In this document: positions 56,905-64,000 of the stretch, piece after piece
How the letters are laid out: every line of letters starts with the position of its first letter
Numbering within the stretch: position 1 is the stretch's first letter
Origin: CAVSWT01 sp963731745
GTDB taxonomy: Bacteria; Bacteroidota; Ignavibacteria; Ignavibacteriales; Ignavibacteriaceae
Assembly: GCA_963731745.1 (NCBI GenBank)
Contig: CAVSWT010000010.1
Coordinates: 124,001-188,000 of the forward strand
Reading direction: 5' to 3'
Length of the DNA stretch: 64,000 nt
Translations under genes and position numbers: made by a program
The notes under the pieces: generated by a model
Database searches by the model: none
What the model was told of the DNA's origin: nothing
The model's input: the letters and a program-made list of their open reading frames with translations, nothing else

Positions 56905-57914
56905 TATCAGATAAAAAAAATAAACATTATTCTCTTTACGAAAGAGAAAGAAATAAAATTGAGTTAAAGCTTAAATCGTCTTTGAATGGTAGAGAACCAA
57001 AATCTTTATACTTACCATCTTCATACATAATTAAAAGCGGTGGAAAGCGGCTTCGTCCTCTTCTGGTTTTATTTTCTGCCAAAGCAGTTGGCGGTAAGTA
57101 TTCCCAGGCATATAATGCCGCGGTTGCAGTTGAACTTCTACATAATTTTACTTTAGTGCATGATGATATTATGGACAATGCAGATAAAAGAAGAAACATG
57201 CTTACACTGCATAAAAAATATGATTTGAGCACGGCAATTTTATCAGGTGATAGTTTGCTTTCTGTTGCTTACGAATATTTAATAAAAGATTTACCGGAAG
57301 GAAAAAAGGTTGATGGAAGGCCAAAGGCGATTATCAATTCTTTTACAAAAGGATTAATTGAAGTATGTGAAGGGCAAAGTTTAGATAAGGATTTCGAAGT
57401 TAAGGCAGATGTATCAATCGATGATTATCTTATAATGATTAAAAAGAAAACCGCATCTATGATTGAGATGTGCTGTAATATCGGCGGAATAATTGGCGGA
57501 GGTTCTAAACAAGAAATTAATGCTTTATCAAATTTTGGTAAAAATATTGGTATCGCTTTCCAAATTCAGGATGATTTATTAGATATAGTGGGAAATGAAA
57601 ATGAATTTGGTAAATTTGTAGGCGGTGATTTGATTGAGGGCAAAAAGACTTATTTATTTTTAACTGCTTTAAAAAAATCTGATGGTGCTAATAAAAATGA
57701 TTTATTAAAGGTGATTAAAAATAAAGGCATTAAAAAAAATCAAATTAAAAAGTATAAATCTATTTATGAAAAATTAAATGTTATTGAAGAATCAAAAGCG
57801 GCAATAGAGAAATATACCGGCAAGGCTTTAAGTTCAATTAAATATTTAAAAAATAATAATGATAGGGAAATTTTTAATTGGCTGGCTGATTCACTTATAA
57901 AAAGAATTAGATGA
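56901..57914 (+). CDS. Polyprenyl diphosphate synthase (geranylgeranyl-type)
   Basis: The 337-residue trans-prenyltransferase has the first aspartate-rich motif VHDDIMDNADKRR (about residue 89) and the second QIQDDLLDIVG, with SGGKRLRPLLV upstream. It elongates DMAPP with IPP, most likely to farnesyl or geranylgeranyl diphosphate. Product length cannot be read reliably from sequence, but a GGPP producer is needed by CrtB and none other is visible. The TTG start overlaps the fni stop, and its end overlaps the HPr start by 4 bp. Confidence 0.9.
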   Translation: MISDKKNKHYSLYERERNKIELKLKSSLNGREPKSLYLPSSYIIKSGGKRLRPLLVLFSAKAVGGKYSQAYNAAVAVELLHNFTLVHDDIMDNADKRRNMLTLHKKYDLSTAILSGDSLLSVAYEYLIKDLPEGKKVDGRPKAIINSFTKGLIEVCEGQSLDKDFEVKADVSIDDYLIMIKKKTASMIEMCCNIGGIIGGGSKQEINALSNFGKNIGIAFQIQDDLLDIVGNENEFGKFVGGDLIEGKKTYLFLTALKKSDGANKNDLLKVIKNKGIKKNQIKKYKSIYEKLNVIEESKAAIEKYTGKALSSIKYLKNNNDREIFNWLADSLIKRIR

Positions 57915-58177
57915 TCGAAAATAAAATAACCATAAAGAATAAAGCCGGCATGCATACCCGTCCGGCTGCGACTATAGTTAAAATGGCATCAAAATATAAA
58001 TGTGATTTTTATATTTCTAAAGACGGGCTTAACATAAACGCTAAAAGCATTATCGGCGTTATGACTTTAGCAGCTGAAATGGGATCAGAAGTTACTTTAA
58101 CTTTTGATGGGCCGGATGAAAAGGAAGCTGCGGAAGAAATAACCGATTACTTTAATAGAGGCTTTGACGAAATGTGA
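57911..58177 (+). CDS. HPr-family phosphocarrier protein
   Basis: The 88-residue protein has the phosphorylatable histidine in NKAGMHTRPAA (H16) and the regulatory serine region NAKSIIGVMTLAA equivalent to Ser46, the target of HPr kinase in other bacteria. It overlaps both the prenyl synthase and enzyme I by 4 bp. No sugar-specific enzyme II lies nearby, so the pair may serve regulation or a distant permease. Confidence 0.93.
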   Translation: MIENKITIKNKAGMHTRPAATIVKMASKYKCDFYISKDGLNINAKSIIGVMTLAAEMGSEVTLTFDGPDEKEAAEEITDYFNRGFDEM

Positions 58178-59940
58178 AAACTTTTAAACAAATTTTTCAG
58201 GAATCAGATAATAAAATAATTGGTATTGCCGCGGCTCCGGGAATAATCATTGCACCGGTTTATGTTTTCAATAAAGAAATAGTAAGAGTTACAGACGGCA
58301 ATTTATCTGATGTTGAAGAAGGATTAACGAACCTTGAAGAAGCTTTAACTAAATCAAAGAAAGAGCTTAATAAAATATTTTCCATTGCAAAAGAGAAAAT
58401 GGAAGATACCCGTGCTGCAATTTTTGAAGCACATATGATGATACTTGATGACCCGGTGTTAATCAATAAAATTAAGGAGAGAATTCAAAAAGAAAAAAGA
58501 TTGCCTGAATATATTGTTAACGATGAAATAAATAAGTATCAGCAGATGATGATCGGTTCAAATGAATCTTATATGAAAGAACGTGCGCATGATATTGAAG
58601 ATATAAAAAATAGAATAATTAGAAATCTTCAGAAAAAAAGATGGGTTTCAAAAATTCCCCATAACGCAATTGTTGTTAGCGATAGTCTTACTCCTGCAGA
58701 TACAATTTTGTTATCACGCTGCGAAGTCCGCGGTTTTGTTACTGATCATGGTGGAATCACTTCGCATGCAGCTATCATATCACGCTCTTTAAATATACCC
58801 GCAGTAGTTGGAACACATAATGCTTCCACAATAATTAAATCTAATGATGAACTAATTGTGGATGGTTTTCATGGTTATATTATTGTTAATCCAAATAAAG
58901 AACAGAAAGAATTTTTTGAAGAGAAATATGAAAGATTATTAAAACTTCAAAAAGGATTAGAAGAACTAAAAGATAAACCGGCAATCACCAAAGACGGAAA
59001 AGAAATTCAGCTTAGCGCTAACGTAGATGTATCAGGTGAAATAGATATTGTTATGACCAGCGGTGCGAAGGGAATTGGGTTGTATAGAACTGAACAAATT
59101 CTGGAAGAACTGAATGAGTTTCCCACTGAAGATGAGCAGGTTCGAATTTATTCCAATCTATCTTCGCGGGTTTACCCTGAAATAATAACGATTAGAGCTT
59201 TTGACATCGGCGGCGATAAATTTAGACTTTTTGATTATGATGAACCAAATCCATTTTTAGGACTTCGTGGAATTAGATTGTTATTAGAAAATGTCACACT
59301 TTTCAGAACACAGATTAGAGCTGTGTTAAAAGCAAGTACTCACAAAAATATTCAGTTGATGCTTCCAATGGTGAGTACAATTACTGAAGTCAGAGATTCT
59401 AAAAAAATAATTGAACTTTGTAAGCTTGAATTAATAGAAGAAAAAATTCCGTTTGATAAAGACCTAAAAATAGGAATAATGGTTGAAGTGCCTTCAACTG
59501 CGGTTATGGCGGAAATCTTTGCCGCGGAAGTTGATTTTTTAAGTATCGGGACAAATGACCTCATTCAATATTTAATGGCAGTTGATAGAGGCAATGATTT
59601 GGTTTCTTCTTTGTATCAAGAGTTCAGCCCGGCCGTGGTTAAAACTATAAGTTACATAGTTAGAGAATCAAAAAAACAAAACAAGTTAGTAAGCCTTTGC
59701 GGTGAAATGGCAGCCGACACTCTTGCTATTCCTTTGTTGGTCGGTTTAGGTTTGGATTCATTAAGTATGTCGCCAGCAACTATAGCTTATGCAAAGAAAA
59801 TAATAAGGACAATTACTTTTGAGAGTGCTAAAAACCTTGCTGAAGAATGTTTAAAGTGTAAGGTTGAAAGTGAAATTATAGAAAGGATTGAACAATTCTT
59901 TAAAGATAATTCAATAACTCGAACAAGAAATATAATATAG
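58174..59940 (+). CDS. ptsI: Phosphoenolpyruvate-protein phosphotransferase (enzyme I)
   Basis: Enzyme I transfers phosphate from PEP to HPr. The 588-residue protein starts with GTG. It has the phosphohistidine motif GGITSHAAIISRSLNIPAVVG, the PEP-binding SGAKGIGLYRTEQILEE, FLGLRGIRL, and the C-terminal EVPSTAVMAEIFAAEVDFLSIGTNDLIQY and SLCGEMAAD with the catalytic cysteine. Length and domain order are standard. It is coupled to HPr. Confidence 0.95.
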   Translation: MKTFKQIFQESDNKIIGIAAAPGIIIAPVYVFNKEIVRVTDGNLSDVEEGLTNLEEALTKSKKELNKIFSIAKEKMEDTRAAIFEAHMMILDDPVLINKIKERIQKEKRLPEYIVNDEINKYQQMMIGSNESYMKERAHDIEDIKNRIIRNLQKKRWVSKIPHNAIVVSDSLTPADTILLSRCEVRGFVTDHGGITSHAAIISRSLNIPAVVGTHNASTIIKSNDELIVDGFHGYIIVNPNKEQKEFFEEKYERLLKLQKGLEELKDKPAITKDGKEIQLSANVDVSGEIDIVMTSGAKGIGLYRTEQILEELNEFPTEDEQVRIYSNLSSRVYPEIITIRAFDIGGDKFRLFDYDEPNPFLGLRGIRLLLENVTLFRTQIRAVLKASTHKNIQLMLPMVSTITEVRDSKKIIELCKLELIEEKIPFDKDLKIGIMVEVPSTAVMAEIFAAEVDFLSIGTNDLIQYLMAVDRGNDLVSSLYQEFSPAVVKTISYIVRESKKQNKLVSLCGEMAADTLAIPLLVGLGLDSLSMSPATIAYAKKIIRTITFESAKNLAEECLKCKVESEIIERIEQFFKDNSITRTRNII

Positions 59941-59946
59941 GTTAAA

Positions 59947-60981
59947 ATGAAAATAGTAGAATATGTAGAAAAGTACGACCTTCAAAATCAATTTGATGTT
60001 TTGCTGAATTCATATAAGCAGATTGAATTTGCCTGGGAAAATAATATAAATCTTTCTTCCTCGAAGAATAAAGATTTTACTTCAATTGTTGTCACCGGCC
60101 TTGGCGGCTCTGCAATCAGTGCGGATTTAATGCTGAACTTTTTGCAGGATGAAGTGAAAATTCCTTTTATTGTAAATAGAAATTATACACTTCCAACATT
60201 CGTAAATGAAAATACTCTGCTCATAGTTTCCTCTTATTCTGGAAATACCGAAGAGACAATTTCTGTATTTCATCAGGCTTTGGAATCAAACTGTACGATT
60301 GTTTGCATAAGTACCGGAGGCAAAATCGGTAAAATGGCGGCGGATAAAAATATTCCTGTTGTCCATGTTAATCCGGGTTATCAGCCTCGATACGCACTCG
60401 GCTTAAGCTTCTTCTCTTTGCTTAAAATATTTCAGGAATTGTCTTTAATTCCAACCCAGGATGCAGTTGTAAAAAAGATAATTTCTCTCTGGAAAAATAA
60501 AGGTGTTGAATATTCAAAAGAAGAAAATCTTGCTTATGAATATGCCAAACAATTAGTAGGATTTATACCAATCATTTATTCTGCCGCAGATTCAACTTCT
60601 GCTGTTGGATACAGATATAAATGCCAGTTTAATGAAAATAGCAAGCTTCATGCTTTCAGCAATTTTATTCCTGAAATGAATCATAATGAAATCATTGGCT
60701 GGGAGTCTTTCAATGAAAAACAATTTCAAGCAAAAGTAATAAATATTATTGACCGCAATTATCACACACAGATAAAAAAACGTTTTGAAATAACTTCCGA
60801 ACTGGCAGCAAAAAATGGAGCCGAAATAATAAATCTTCAAAGTGATGAAGAGGACTTTAAAGTCAGGCTGATGGATCTTATTTATCTTGGCGATTGGATA
60901 ACTTATTACACTGCGGTGTTAAGAGGTTTTGATCCTACTGAAATTGAAAATATAAACATTCTGAAAGAACGATTAGCTTAG
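59947..60981 (+). CDS. Bifunctional phosphoglucose/phosphomannose isomerase
   Basis: The 344-residue protein has two SIS domains: VVTGLGGSAISADLM, VSSYSGNTEETISVFHQA and CISTGGKIGKMA in the first, and FIPEMNHNEIIGWE in the C-terminal PGI/PMI-specific domain. This family interconverts fructose-6-phosphate with glucose-6- and mannose-6-phosphate. It lies 6 bp after ptsI. The earlier NSYKQIEFAWEN start is usual for the family. Confidence 0.9.
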   Translation: MKIVEYVEKYDLQNQFDVLLNSYKQIEFAWENNINLSSSKNKDFTSIVVTGLGGSAISADLMLNFLQDEVKIPFIVNRNYTLPTFVNENTLLIVSSYSGNTEETISVFHQALESNCTIVCISTGGKIGKMAADKNIPVVHVNPGYQPRYALGLSFFSLLKIFQELSLIPTQDAVVKKIISLWKNKGVEYSKEENLAYEYAKQLVGFIPIIYSAADSTSAVGYRYKCQFNENSKLHAFSNFIPEMNHNEIIGWESFNEKQFQAKVINIIDRNYHTQIKKRFEITSELAAKNGAEIINLQSDEEDFKVRLMDLIYLGDWITYYTAVLRGFDPTEIENINILKERLA

Positions 60982-61135
60982 TTCTTTTTCGCAGCTTTGA
61001 AACCATTGAGAGCCGCCTGGAATTAGGTGAAATTTGAATTTTTCCGTCACTGAAAAACTGGGAGGGAAAATAGTCCAATCATTTAAATAATTATCACATA
61101 ATTTGGAATCGAAAAAAAAAGAAATTATAAATATC

Positions 61136-61164
61136 TTGACTGATTAGTTGAGTTAACTTATTTT
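61136..61164 (+). promoter_or_regulatory. Sigma70-like promoter upstream of the large outer-membrane protein gene
   Basis: TTGACT (61136-61141), a 17-bp spacer and TATTTT (61159-61164) lie 48 bp before the TTG start at 61212. The 230-bp gap between the PGI/PMI gene and this start holds no other feature I recognise. Confidence 0.5.
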
Positions 61165-61211
61165 CTTCAAGTGGGATTAATCAACTTCTTCAATATTGAC
61201 GGAATGATAGC

Positions 61212-64000
61212 TTGAAAAGTTTCTTTACTTTTGTTCTACTAATATTTATTTGCTTCACAAATTTAACTTTTAGTCAGTTCTATTTTTTTGGAAGAAATAA
61301 AGTTCAATATGCTGATTTTGATTGGAAAGTTCTAAAGACAAAACATTTCGATATTTATTATTACAACCAAACCGAAGAGATTGCTGAAATAGGGGGGACC
61401 TATGCTGAAGACGTATTTAATGAATTAACAGAAAGATTAAATTTTACAGTCACGGGAAGAATCCCGCTTATTTTTTATAATACACATCTTCATTTTCAAC
61501 AAACGAATACTACTTCCGGATTTATACCCGAAGGAGTTGGCGGCTTTTTCGAATTTATTAAAGGCAGAGTTGTAATACCTTCAAACGGTTCACTGCATGA
61601 TTTTAGGCACGTAATTCGTCACGAACTTGTTCATGTATTTACTACAGGAAAAATTTATCATGTTATGTTGGATCATCGTATTACCCGCGATTACGGTCCG
61701 CCATTATGGTTTACAGAAGGAGTTGCGGAATACATGTCTACCGAGCCTGATGATCAGGCTGAGATGGTTATGCGCGATGCAGTTATAAATAATTATTTCG
61801 TTAATCTTGAAGACATGAACAAAATTTATGGTTCATTTTTAATGTATAAGGAAGGGCAAAATTTTTTAGAGTTTGTTGAAGAAAAATACGGCAAGGAAAA
61901 AATTCTATTAATGATGGATAACATTTGGATGTACAGCAACTTCACCCAGGTTATTGAATATACATTGCAAAAGCCAATTGAAGAAATTGATAATGAATGG
62001 ACGTTTTATTTAAAGAAGAAATATTATCCGCTTCTTTCCGGCAGCACTCCCATTGTAAACGATGCAAATCAAATTACAGATTATGGGTTCAACTTTTCTC
62101 CGGTTTATTACAAAATAGGCGAAAAGGAATTTTTGTATTTTGCCGCAAACAGGGATGGCTATGCTTCCCTTTACAGAATTGAACTAAACAAAAAAAACAG
62201 ATACGATGATGTTGACCCTGAATTAGTTTTAAGAGGCGAAAAATCAGAAGAGCTTGAATCTTTTCACCTGTTTGATGCAGCGATAGATATTAATAAAAAT
62301 GGACTTTTAGCTTTTGTAACTCGTTCGGGTAAAACCGATGCAATTCATTTTTTCTCAATTAAAGAAGATGAAATAATTAAAGATTTTCAGGAAGATGACA
62401 TCATCAGCATCTCATCTCCTAAATTTTCATCCGATGGAAATAAAGTTGTTTTTTCTGCTGTTGATGAAAAAGGATTTAGAGATATTTTTCTTTTGGATGT
62501 TGAAAATGATCATCTTAATAGATTAACAAATGATTACTATAATGATTTGGATCCTTCTTTTGGAATTACTGACGATAAAATTATATTTTCCTCTGACCGT
62601 ACTTCCGGAAAAATAAAACAAAAACAAAATATATTTTCTCTTGATTTAAGTACACATCAAATCAATTACATTACTTACTTCGATTGTAATAATCACACTC
62701 CTATTATCTCTCCCGATAAAAAGTATCTTTATTATACTTCAGACTTTGATAAAGTAAGGAATGTGTGGAGAATAAAAATTGACAATGGAATGTATGAGCA
62801 TAAAGCTGAAAAAATTACAAGCTATTTAACAAATATTTATAATCCGACATTCAGCAACGACTCCACTTTAAATTTTGCCGGATTTGAAAATTACTCCTTT
62901 AATATTTATCAGTATGATTTAACTAAAGCAAATCCTGATTCAGATTTTACAGTTAAGATTGATTTCGATTCCGCGTACGGCAGCTGGGAAGTGAAAACTT
63001 ATTTTTCTGAAAAGAAAACTCAAAAATTAAAATATGAAAGACAATATGCTCTTGACTACGCAGCCGGTCAAGTTTCAACCGCGTATGATCCGGTTTATGG
63101 TACTCGTGGAGGTGCGATTTTATCATTAAGCGATTTATTAAGTGATGATAATTTTTTCTTTTTAATTTACAATACTGCAGAAGTTCAAAGTGATTTTTTG
63201 AAAAGTTTTAATGTCGCTATTCAAAGAGCTGACTTAAGCAAAAGAACTAATTTTGGATATGGTGTTTTCCATTTTAGTGGAAGAAGATATGATATTAGAG
63301 AATCCGATGAATATTTTTTTGAAAGAAGTTTCGGGGGAAATTTCCTTCTTGATTTTCCTCTATCAAAATTTCATCGCATTGAAGCGGGAGTAACGATTGC
63401 TAATTCGGATAAACAAGTAATTCAAGGAGTTATTGAAAGAAAAGCTTTGCTGCTTAGCAATTCAATTTCTTATGTTATGGATAATTCTTTGTGGGGCCCG
63501 ACAGGCCCATTGGACGGTACTAGAGCTAGATTGTTATTTGGTTACACCGGCGATATAAAATACAGCAATGTAAATTACTTTTCTGTCATTGCAGATTTAC
63601 GACACTATTTCCGCCTAAGTCTAAGGTCGGCTTTTGCTGTTCGTGCATCGATATTTTATAATCAAGGTAAAGAAGCGCGAAGATATTTTATGGGAGGGAG
63701 CTGGGATTTACGAGGCTGGCCAAGATGGTCAATTCGTGGTGAAAAGTTATGGATTTCATCCATGGAATTCAGATTCCCCTTAATCGATCAGATAAGTATT
63801 CGATTTCCGTTTTTTGGTCTAGGTTTTTTCGGAATTAGAGGTGCGGCGTTTTTTGATGCCGGAGGAGCATGGGATAAGCAATATAGAAGCACACTTGGTA
63901 GTGTTGGCGGCGGCTTTAGAATGAATCTATTCGGTGCTATCGTTCTTAGATATGATATCGGGAAAAAGATAGAAAATAATTTTAAACAATTTCAGCCAGG
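61212..64000 (+). CDS. Peptidase MA-like / TolB propeller / BamA-like outer-membrane protein (partial)
   Basis: The frame is open from TTG 61212 to the right edge (929 residues) without a stop. Residues 1-20 form a signal peptide. A gluzincin-like domain follows, with HELVHV (H137) and WFTEGVAEYMS supplying the third ligand. TolB/WD40-type propeller repeats follow (about 300-560; ISSPKFSSDGNKVVFSAVDEKG, PIISPDKKYLYYTSD). A C-terminal BamA/TamA-like beta-barrel (about 600 on) has FMGGSWDLRGWPRW and FRFPLIDQI. The protein should be an outer-membrane barrel displaying a peptidase. The end lies outside the window. Confidence 0.85.
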   Translation, partial: MKSFFTFVLLIFICFTNLTFSQFYFFGRNKVQYADFDWKVLKTKHFDIYYYNQTEEIAEIGGTYAEDVFNELTERLNFTVTGRIPLIFYNTHLHFQQTNTTSGFIPEGVGGFFEFIKGRVVIPSNGSLHDFRHVIRHELVHVFTTGKIYHVMLDHRITRDYGPPLWFTEGVAEYMSTEPDDQAEMVMRDAVINNYFVNLEDMNKIYGSFLMYKEGQNFLEFVEEKYGKEKILLMMDNIWMYSNFTQVIEYTLQKPIEEIDNEWTFYLKKKYYPLLSGSTPIVNDANQITDYGFNFSPVYYKIGEKEFLYFAANRDGYASLYRIELNKKNRYDDVDPELVLRGEKSEELESFHLFDAAIDINKNGLLAFVTRSGKTDAIHFFSIKEDEIIKDFQEDDIISISSPKFSSDGNKVVFSAVDEKGFRDIFLLDVENDHLNRLTNDYYNDLDPSFGITDDKIIFSSDRTSGKIKQKQNIFSLDLSTHQINYITYFDCNNHTPIISPDKKYLYYTSDFDKVRNVWRIKIDNGMYEHKAEKITSYLTNIYNPTFSNDSTLNFAGFENYSFNIYQYDLTKANPDSDFTVKIDFDSAYGSWEVKTYFSEKKTQKLKYERQYALDYAAGQVSTAYDPVYGTRGGAILSLSDLLSDDNFFFLIYNTAEVQSDFLKSFNVAIQRADLSKRTNFGYGVFHFSGRRYDIRESDEYFFERSFGGNFLLDFPLSKFHRIEAGVTIANSDKQVIQGVIERKALLLSNSISYVMDNSLWGPTGPLDGTRARLLFGYTGDIKYSNVNYFSVIADLRHYFRLSLRSAFAVRASIFYNQGKEARRYFMGGSWDLRGWPRWSIRGEKLWISSMEFRFPLIDQISIRFPFFGLGFFGIRGAAFFDAGGAWDKQYRSTLGSVGGGFRMNLFGAIVLRYDIGKKIENNFKQFQP

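Overview
The window looks like chromosome from a low-GC (roughly one third G+C) member of the Ignavibacteria / Bacteroidota-Chlorobiota lineage. Two secreted proteins end in the asparagine-proline-rich type IX secretion sorting domain typical of Ignavibacteria. The genome uses heterodimer-type lycopene cyclase, CruF, DUF5700, DUF4397 and pyruvoyl arginine decarboxylase families, and many starts are TTG. No rRNA, CRISPR array, prophage or transposase was seen. The taxonomic call is an inference from protein families only.

Layout. 1-8 kb: an M16 peptidase running off the left edge, a VanX-type dipeptidase, a compact reverse-strand set plsY-htrA-purB-prxQ, then an arsenosugar pair (AhpD-like protein plus ArsS radical SAM). 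7.9-8.2 kb: tRNA-Cys and tRNA-Gly. 8-23 kb: a T9SS-sorted protein, pcm-miaA-atuA, a small GIY-YIG nuclease gene bounded by hairpin repeats that separates atuA from its small partner, prfB with its programmed frameshift, GDPD, an MGMT-like protein, a PspC/LiaF-like envelope pair, nadE and dsbD. 22.3-31 kb: accessory region with a lipoprotein, a higher-GC DUF2938-DUF4386 pair, thiamine pyrophosphokinase, a methanethiol methyltransferase, a methyltransferase, an AraC regulator, a sodium symporter and TerC. 31-38 kb: pdaD, tyrS, smpB, then a sugar transporter plus GH13 amylase locus (both damaged), folE.

38.5-50 kb is the most coherent system: a divergent, apparently light-controlled carotenoid regulon. 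A CarH/LitR-type B12 photoreceptor repressor carries the residues known to bind and sense adenosylcobalamin. Both its own promoter and the divergent operon promoter carry GACA-containing direct repeats phased at 11 bp over sigma70-like elements. The operon encodes a DUF4397 surface protein, CrtI, CrtB, an uncharacterised secreted protein, lycopene cyclase, a CrtD-like desaturase, a PlsC-type acyltransferase, a family 2 glycosyltransferase, CruF, CrtZ and an SRPBCC protein. Together they predict a monocyclic, hydroxylated carotenoid glycoside ester. IPP isomerase and a GGPP-type synthase at 56-58 kb would feed it.

50-64 kb: a sialidase-like protein, a DUF5700 metalloprotein, a second intact sugar transporter, a PabB-PabC fusion interrupted in frame by a palindromic repeat, isoprenoid genes, HPr and enzyme I, PGI/PMI, and a large peptidase/TolB/BamA-like outer-membrane protein running off the right edge.

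Several genes (purB, DUF2938, methyltransferase, terC, sugar transporter, amylase, lycopene cyclase) carry single-base frameshifts. Because the essential purB is among them, assembly error is at least as likely as gene decay.
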